Below, piece by piece: positions 59,538 to 64,000 of a DNA stretch of 64,000 nucleotides. Origin of the DNA: Clostridium sp. (GTDB lineage Bacteria > Bacillota > Clostridia > Clostridiales > Clostridiaceae); the NCBI RefSeq assembly GCF_018372875.1, contig NZ_JAHAIF010000010.1, forward strand, positions 8,432-72,431, in the 5' to 3' direction. Below the pieces are notes generated by a model. It was given only the letters and a program-made list of their open reading frames with translations, was not told the origin of the DNA and ran no database searches. The first letter of the stretch is position 1. Each line of letters begins with the position of its first letter. The position numbers and the translations under genes were made by a program.

Positions 59538-60182
59538 CTATAATGATTTTGTATATTTACACTTTGGATAATTTGTACATCCATAGAAAAATCCATATTT
59601 TCCTTCTTTCTTTTGTAATCTACTCTTATATATTGGACAGCTTTCATTATTCTCTGTTAATTTTAATATATCTTTTCTATCTATTAATGTAACATTATTA
59701 GCCTTAGCCAAGTTTCTTGCGTTTTCAGTAAAACTACTATTTGTAATTACCATTGCTCTATGTGCTTTATAGTACTTTATAGAAGCTACTGCTTGCTGTA
59801 CTGCCTCTACACCAACATTTTGATTCCACCTCTTAGCTTGAACTACAATCTTTTCTCTTCCTTTTTTAACAACAAGGTCTGCACCATAGTCACCTGTCTT
59901 TGGTGTTAAGTGAGTTTTATATCCCTCCTTCTTAAAGTGTAACTCTAAAAATTCTTCAAACTCTTCACCTGTCATCTTGTCTACAATGTTTATACTTGCA
60001 TGATAGAATCTTTTATTTCTCCAACTTTTATATTTATGAAAAATAATTTCTACAACTAAAAATAATATAATTGCGTAATTCAATTTTAGTTTACCTGCTA
60101 GTGATAATATACCTAAAATTAAAAAATAAATTACATACAATAAAAATCTTGTTTGTTGTGTTCTGTTAAGTCTTCTCTTCAA
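59538..60182 (-). CDS. Membrane-anchored Mrr-like endonuclease with zinc-ribbon tail
   Basis: 214-aa protein. Two hydrophobic segments (about 12-28 and 34-50) precede a restriction-endonuclease-fold domain (about 68-165) of the Mrr_cat/YraN type: MTGEEFEEFL, DYGADLVV (metal Asp), IVVQAKRW (QxK motif) and VEAVQQAVASIKYYKA. The C-terminal 35 residues resemble a topoisomerase zinc ribbon (CPIY, then YGCTNYPKCKY) but lack the second cysteine of the first pair. Catalytic residues are intact. The start is TTG at 60182 after AGGAG. Such proteins are implicated in DNA processing or restriction; the target here is unknown. Confidence 0.78.
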   Translation of the reverse strand: MKRRLNRTQQTRFLLYVIYFLILGILSLAGKLKLNYAIILFLVVEIIFHKYKSWRNKRFYHASINIVDKMTGEEFEEFLELHFKKEGYKTHLTPKTGDYGADLVVKKGREKIVVQAKRWNQNVGVEAVQQAVASIKYYKAHRAMVITNSSFTENARNLAKANNVTLIDRKDILKLTENNESCPIYKSRLQKKEGKYGFFYGCTNYPKCKYTKSL

Positions 60183-60346
60183 TTAAATCTCCTCTTTTCT
60201 GCTACGTCTACTACAAATTAAATATTATATTGTAATACTTATTATATATTAAATTTTTACCCTTTTCTATTGTTTATAGACAAGGATAAATCTTTATTAT
60301 TTAGGAATACTACTTTTAGAGACTTTTTTTAGGGAGGATGATATAT

Positions 60347-62086
60347 TTGGCAACGCTTAAAAAGTTTAAACCCTATTTCTCTTCTTTAGGGATTTTAGTG
60401 TTTATTGCTCCTATCTTTATGATTTTAGAAGTTTTATGTGAACTTATTCAACCTTATTTGCTTCAATTAGTAATTGATAGAGGAATAAAAAATAATGATA
60501 AAACTCTTATAGTAGAGTTAGGTGCTTTAATGATATTCATAGCTGTAGTTGGAGTTTTACTTGGAATTTTAAATACATATAACTCTAGTAAAATATCAAC
60601 TGTTTTTGCAATGAACCTAAGAGAAGGTACCTTTGATAAAATACAAAGACTTTCTTTTAGAAATATTGATGAATTAAGTATTTCTAATCTTATTGTTGTG
60701 TTAACAAATGATATTAATCAACTTCAAAACTTTGTTATGTCAGGTACTAGAATATTAATTAGGTCACCACTACTTTTTATTGGAAGTATAATTTTAGGTA
60801 TTATAACAGCACCAAGATTATCTCCAATTTATTTAGTTATTATTTTAGCTATTTCCACTGTATTATTTCTTATCATTAAGAAATCTTATCCTTTGTTCTA
60901 TGGTGCTCAACAAGGGTTAGATGATATGAATACTACATTAAAAGAAAACTTTGATGGCATTATGGCAGTAAAGTCATTTGTTCAAGAAAATAATGAAAAG
61001 GAAAAGTTTAAAGGTAAAAGCTCAAACTTAGCAAAATTAAATACAAGTACCTCTAGAATTGTAGGTACTGTTTTACCTATATTTTTAGCATGTATCAACC
61101 TAGGTATAGTTGCAATTTTATGGTTTGGTGGTAAATCAGCTATAAATAATGTTTTACCAATAGGTTCTTTAGTTGCATTTATAAATTATTTATCACAATT
61201 ATTAGTTGCCCTTATAATTGCAAGCTTATTATTTATGAATTTTACAAGAGCTATGGTTTCAGCAAAGAGAGTTGAAAACATAATGAATGCCACTAGTGAT
61301 GTAGTGTTTATGAACACATCTAAGAATGCTGATGATATTAGAGGAGATATTATCTTTGAAAATGTATCCTTTGATTATGATGAAACAGATGGATTTGAGG
61401 AATATGCCTTAAAGGATGTTAATCTTCATATTAAAGAAGGAGAATTTGTAGGTATTATAGGTGCTACTGGCTCTGGTAAATCCACTTTAGTAAATTTAAT
61501 ACCAAGATTCTATGATCCTACATCAGGGAAAGTACTTTTAGATGGTATGGATATAAGAAATTACAATGAGGCTACCCTTAGAAAGAATATATCTATTGTA
61601 CTTCAAAGTGCTACTCTATTCTCTGGAACTGTAAAATCAAACATAGTTCAAGGGAATTTAGATGCTGTGGAAGATGATATAACGAGGGCAGCAAAAATTG
61701 CACAAGCAAAAGAGTTTATTGATAGATTACCTGAAAATTATGAATCTATAGTATATCAAAGAGGTAATAATTTATCTGGTGGACAAAAGCAAAGAATCTC
61801 CATTGCTAGAGGTTTAGTTGGTAACCCTAAAATACTAATTCTAGATGATTCTACCTCTGCCCTTGATGCTAAGTCTGAAAGCTTAGTAAAGAAAGCTTTA
61901 AACAGAGAATTGAAGAATACTACTACCATAATGGTTGCACAAAAGATATCTTCAATAATTGATGCTGATAAGATAGTTCTTATTGACCAAGGACAAATAC
62001 TTGCAGTAGGAAACCACGAAGAATTAATGAATAATAGTGTCCATTATAAAAACATATATAATACACAACTTGGAGAGGAGGCTTAG
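60347..62086 (+). CDS. ABC exporter subunit with degenerate ATP site (half 1)
   Basis: 579-aa fused exporter half: six transmembrane segments (about 15-295) and a nucleotide-binding domain (about 330-570). Walker A is GATGSGKST and the signature is canonical LSGGQKQR. Walker B reads LILDDSTS (Asp in place of catalytic Glu) and the switch region has AQK in place of AHR. This pattern marks the degenerate half of heterodimeric exporters such as BmrC/BmrD. The start is TTG at 60347 (MATLKKFKPYF), nine bases after AGGGAGG; the ATG at 60338 sits on the ribosome site itself. The partner gene follows after five bases. Confidence 0.9.
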   Translation: MATLKKFKPYFSSLGILVFIAPIFMILEVLCELIQPYLLQLVIDRGIKNNDKTLIVELGALMIFIAVVGVLLGILNTYNSSKISTVFAMNLREGTFDKIQRLSFRNIDELSISNLIVVLTNDINQLQNFVMSGTRILIRSPLLFIGSIILGIITAPRLSPIYLVIILAISTVLFLIIKKSYPLFYGAQQGLDDMNTTLKENFDGIMAVKSFVQENNEKEKFKGKSSNLAKLNTSTSRIVGTVLPIFLACINLGIVAILWFGGKSAINNVLPIGSLVAFINYLSQLLVALIIASLLFMNFTRAMVSAKRVENIMNATSDVVFMNTSKNADDIRGDIIFENVSFDYDETDGFEEYALKDVNLHIKEGEFVGIIGATGSGKSTLVNLIPRFYDPTSGKVLLDGMDIRNYNEATLRKNISIVLQSATLFSGTVKSNIVQGNLDAVEDDITRAAKIAQAKEFIDRLPENYESIVYQRGNNLSGGQKQRISIARGLVGNPKILILDDSTSALDAKSESLVKKALNRELKNTTTIMVAQKISSIIDADKIVLIDQGQILAVGNHEELMNNSVHYKNIYNTQLGEEA

Positions 62087-62091
62087 TATAT

Positions 62092-63840
62092 ATGAATAAC
62101 AGAGGCTTAAAGTTCATATTATCATATTTAAAAGAACATAAAACTAAGCTTATAATCATAAGCTTTTCTATAATTGTTTATACCTTAACTAAGCTTATAG
62201 GTCCTTTCCTAATGGGATATATAATAGATAATTATATAACTATACCTAATGTTGACGGTTTGCTTAGATGGGTTATTATTTTATTTTGTGTATATGCTAT
62301 ATCATCACTAGCAGGATGGTTCCAAAACTATGTAAATGCTGACGTAGCAGCACAAACTGTAAATAAGATTAGAACTGATCTATTTAATAAAATAGAAACA
62401 TTATCACTAAGATTTTTTGATTCTACTCCACATGGTGAGTTATTAAGTAGATTTACTAATGATATAGACAATATTGGTATAACTCTATCTAATAGTATAA
62501 TTGAGCTAACTTCTAACTTAATTCAATTAGTTGGGGTACTAATATTTATGCTAGTATTAAATGTTAAATTAGCCTTAATAACTTTAATTGCCACACCATT
62601 CCTAGCTATAATTGTAACCTTTTTAATTAAAAGAACTAGAAGGTTATATGGAGAGCAGCAAGGAAAGCTTGGAGATCTTAATGCCTATATCGAAGAAGAG
62701 ATTTCAGGACTTAAGGTAGTTAAAGCCTATGGTCTAGAAAATGAGGTTATTAGAAGATTTCACGAGAAGAATAAAAGCTTTAAAGATACTGCAATAAAAG
62801 CGCAGTTTACTTCTTATTTAATGATTCCTCTTATGAATGGCTTATCTAATGTAACCTTAGTTTTAATTATAGTATCTGGTTCTATGCTTACCTTAAAGGG
62901 TGATGCAAGTATTGGACTTATAGTTACATTTATAAACTTTGCTAGACTATTCTTTCAACCAATAAACCAAATGTCTAATCTTTATAATCAATTAGGATTA
63001 GCCTTTACTGGTGCTGAAAGAGTTATGGATATACTTAAGGAGGAACCTGACATTAAAAATACTCCTAATGCAAAGGAAATAGATGTTTTAAATGGATATG
63101 TAAATATGAAAGATGTATCTTTCTCCTATAATGATGAAAAGACTATTCTTAAAAGGATAAATATTGAAGCCTTTAAAGGTGAAAAGATTGCAATTGTAGG
63201 ACCTACAGGATCAGGTAAAACAACTATTATTAATCTTTTAAATAGGTTTTACGATACTAAAGAGGGTGAGATATATTTTGACGATTTAAAGATAAAAGAT
63301 ATAAACTTCTACTCTTTAAGAAAAAGAATAGGTATTGTTCTTCAAAATACTATTCTTTTTAGTGGAACAATTAAAGAAAATCTTTTATTTGGAAAAGAAG
63401 ACGCAACTGATGATGAAATTGAAATTGCTTGCATTAAAGCAAACATACATGATTATATAATTAGTTTACCTAAAGGATATGATACAGAAATAACAAGTGA
63501 TAGTAATGTATTTAGTAAGGGACAAAAGCAACTTTTATCCATTGCTAGAACTATCCTATCTAACCCTGATATATTAATACTAGATGAAGCTACAAGCAAT
63601 GTAGATATGATCACAGAACAAAAGCTTCAAGAGGCCATGAATACCATGATGGAAGGAAGAACATCCTTTGTCATAGCTCATAGACTAAAAACTATAATTA
63701 ATTCTGACAAGATTGTTGTAATTAAGGATGGTAAAGTAGTTGAAGAAGGAACACATAAAGATTTACTATCTTTAAAGGGGTTCTATAATGAACTATACCA
63801 AAACCAATTTTCTTCATTAAAGGGAATTGTAAATGAATAA
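62092..63840 (+). CDS. ABC exporter subunit with catalytic ATP site (half 2)
   Basis: 582-aa partner of the previous subunit. Six transmembrane segments are followed by a nucleotide-binding domain with GPTGSGKTT (Walker A), intact LILDEATS (Walker B Glu) and IAHRLKTI (switch His), but a degenerate signature, FSKGQKQL in place of LSGGQ. Together the two proteins make one consensus ATP site (this Walker A/B with the partner's LSGGQ) and one degenerate site, the classic heterodimeric multidrug or lipid exporter layout. The substrate cannot be predicted. A repeat-like element and strong hairpins follow its stop. Confidence 0.9.
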   Translation: MNNRGLKFILSYLKEHKTKLIIISFSIIVYTLTKLIGPFLMGYIIDNYITIPNVDGLLRWVIILFCVYAISSLAGWFQNYVNADVAAQTVNKIRTDLFNKIETLSLRFFDSTPHGELLSRFTNDIDNIGITLSNSIIELTSNLIQLVGVLIFMLVLNVKLALITLIATPFLAIIVTFLIKRTRRLYGEQQGKLGDLNAYIEEEISGLKVVKAYGLENEVIRRFHEKNKSFKDTAIKAQFTSYLMIPLMNGLSNVTLVLIIVSGSMLTLKGDASIGLIVTFINFARLFFQPINQMSNLYNQLGLAFTGAERVMDILKEEPDIKNTPNAKEIDVLNGYVNMKDVSFSYNDEKTILKRINIEAFKGEKIAIVGPTGSGKTTIINLLNRFYDTKEGEIYFDDLKIKDINFYSLRKRIGIVLQNTILFSGTIKENLLFGKEDATDDEIEIACIKANIHDYIISLPKGYDTEITSDSNVFSKGQKQLLSIARTILSNPDILILDEATSNVDMITEQKLQEAMNTMMEGRTSFVIAHRLKTIINSDKIVVIKDGKVVEEGTHKDLLSLKGFYNELYQNQFSSLKGIVNE

Positions 63841-63848
63841 AAAGGGGA

Positions 63849-63904
63849 AGTAGATATTTATTTTTCTCCTTCCGTGGCAAGCTTCCAAGTAATATAAAAA
63901 TAAA
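63849..63904 (+). repeat. Possible decayed copy D of the structured repeat
   Basis: AAGTAGATATTTATTTTT (63848-63865) matches the start of copy A's stem with one change, and CCAAGTAATATAAAAATAAA resembles the 3' arm of copies A and B with extra bases. TTTATTTTT and AAAAATAAA can still pair. The GATGTGACTT internal loop is missing, so this is at best a diverged copy. Confidence 0.35.
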
Positions 63905-63947
63905 GGGGCTGTCGCACTAAATAATTAGTGCGTAGCTCTTTTTTTTG
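63905..63947 (+). terminator. Terminator after the ABC exporter pair
   Basis: CGCACTAA (63913-63920) pairs with TTAGTGCG (63925-63932) and GGGCT/AGCTC extend the stem. T8 follows. The sequence GGGGCTGTCGCACTAA resembles inverted-repeat ends of some insertion sequences, but no transposase gene is visible in the window. Confidence 0.8.
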
Positions 63948-63954
63948 TAAAAAA

Positions 63955-63987
63955 ATAAATCCCAAACTCTACGAGTTTAGGATTTAT
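63955..63987. repeat. Second hairpin at the window end
   Basis: ATAAATCC then AAACTC (63955-63969) pair with GAGTTT then GGATTTAT (63973-63987), one C/A mismatch and a TAC loop. It may be a terminator for the gene beyond the window on the minus strand. Confidence 0.55.
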
Positions 63988-64000
63988 GATAAAATATTCT

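Overview
The window looks like a chromosomal segment of a low-G+C Clostridium (sensu stricto, close to the C. perfringens-type group). The evidence is the very A+T-rich intergenic DNA, the AGA/ATA/TTA-rich codon use, strong GGAGG ribosome sites, and family markers typical of clostridia: an IspH fused to S1 domains, the block mutS-mutL-miaA-hfq-(methionine gamma-lyase-like)-lexA, and a large surface hexosaminidase with CBM32 and FIVAR modules. I cannot fix the species. No rRNA, tRNA, CRISPR array, prophage or intact insertion sequence was seen.

Layout. 0-8.7 kb: metabolic and hydrolytic genes on the + strand (M28 peptidase, guanidine-modifying enzyme, alpha/beta hydrolase, PhzF, HAD phosphatase, GNAT, exonuclease-BRCT, CAP lipoprotein). 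8.7-10.7 kb: a divergent large secreted protein. 11-15 kb: flavoprotein-cmk-ispH/S1. 15-20 kb: a CitA/DcuS-type two-component system followed by two lipoproteins that look like a split extracellular flavin reductase. 20-29 kb: LRAT-like protein, SHOCT protein, YdjM-like protein, the 1687-aa hexosaminidase preceded by a leader peptide, and miaB. 29-37.6 kb: a lipoprotein, a SatD-DUF3307 pair with a convergent short SatD, a SNF2 helicase, and LysR plus an exported flavodoxin-fold protein. 37.8-41 kb: a giant propeller histidine kinase. 41.7-50.3 kb: mismatch repair, tRNA modification, hfq and lexA. 50.4-53.3 kb: small surface genes, a dif-like site and a Xer-family recombinase. 54-60 kb: a minus-strand block (subtilase lipoprotein, topoisomerase III, DUF2828/TROVE-like protein, Mrr-like nuclease). 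60.3-63.8 kb: a heterodimeric ABC exporter.

Replication geometry. Most genes left of about 49 kb lie on the + strand. Right of about 52 kb the genes lie on the minus strand until the ABC pair. The change coincides with a dif-like palindrome (51568-51595) about 360 bp from the 3' end of a Xer-type recombinase gene. My inference is that the window spans the replication terminus.

Most worth a second look: (1) the dif-like site, recombinase and strand switch; (2) two tandem stem structures with one compensatory base-pair change just upstream of the DUF2828 gene, a Ro/TROVE-like protein that has lost its metal site; (3) a family of about 105-nt intergenic repeats with a conserved hairpin and asymmetric internal loop, in three clear copies and one decayed copy; (4) twin 20-bp palindromes between the short satD gene and the SNF2 helicase; (5) hairpins that hold the Shine-Dalgarno sequence of two lipoprotein genes. 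Start codons were moved downstream wherever the ribosome site or family alignment required it (many predicted upstream starts are TTG or GTG without a ribosome site).
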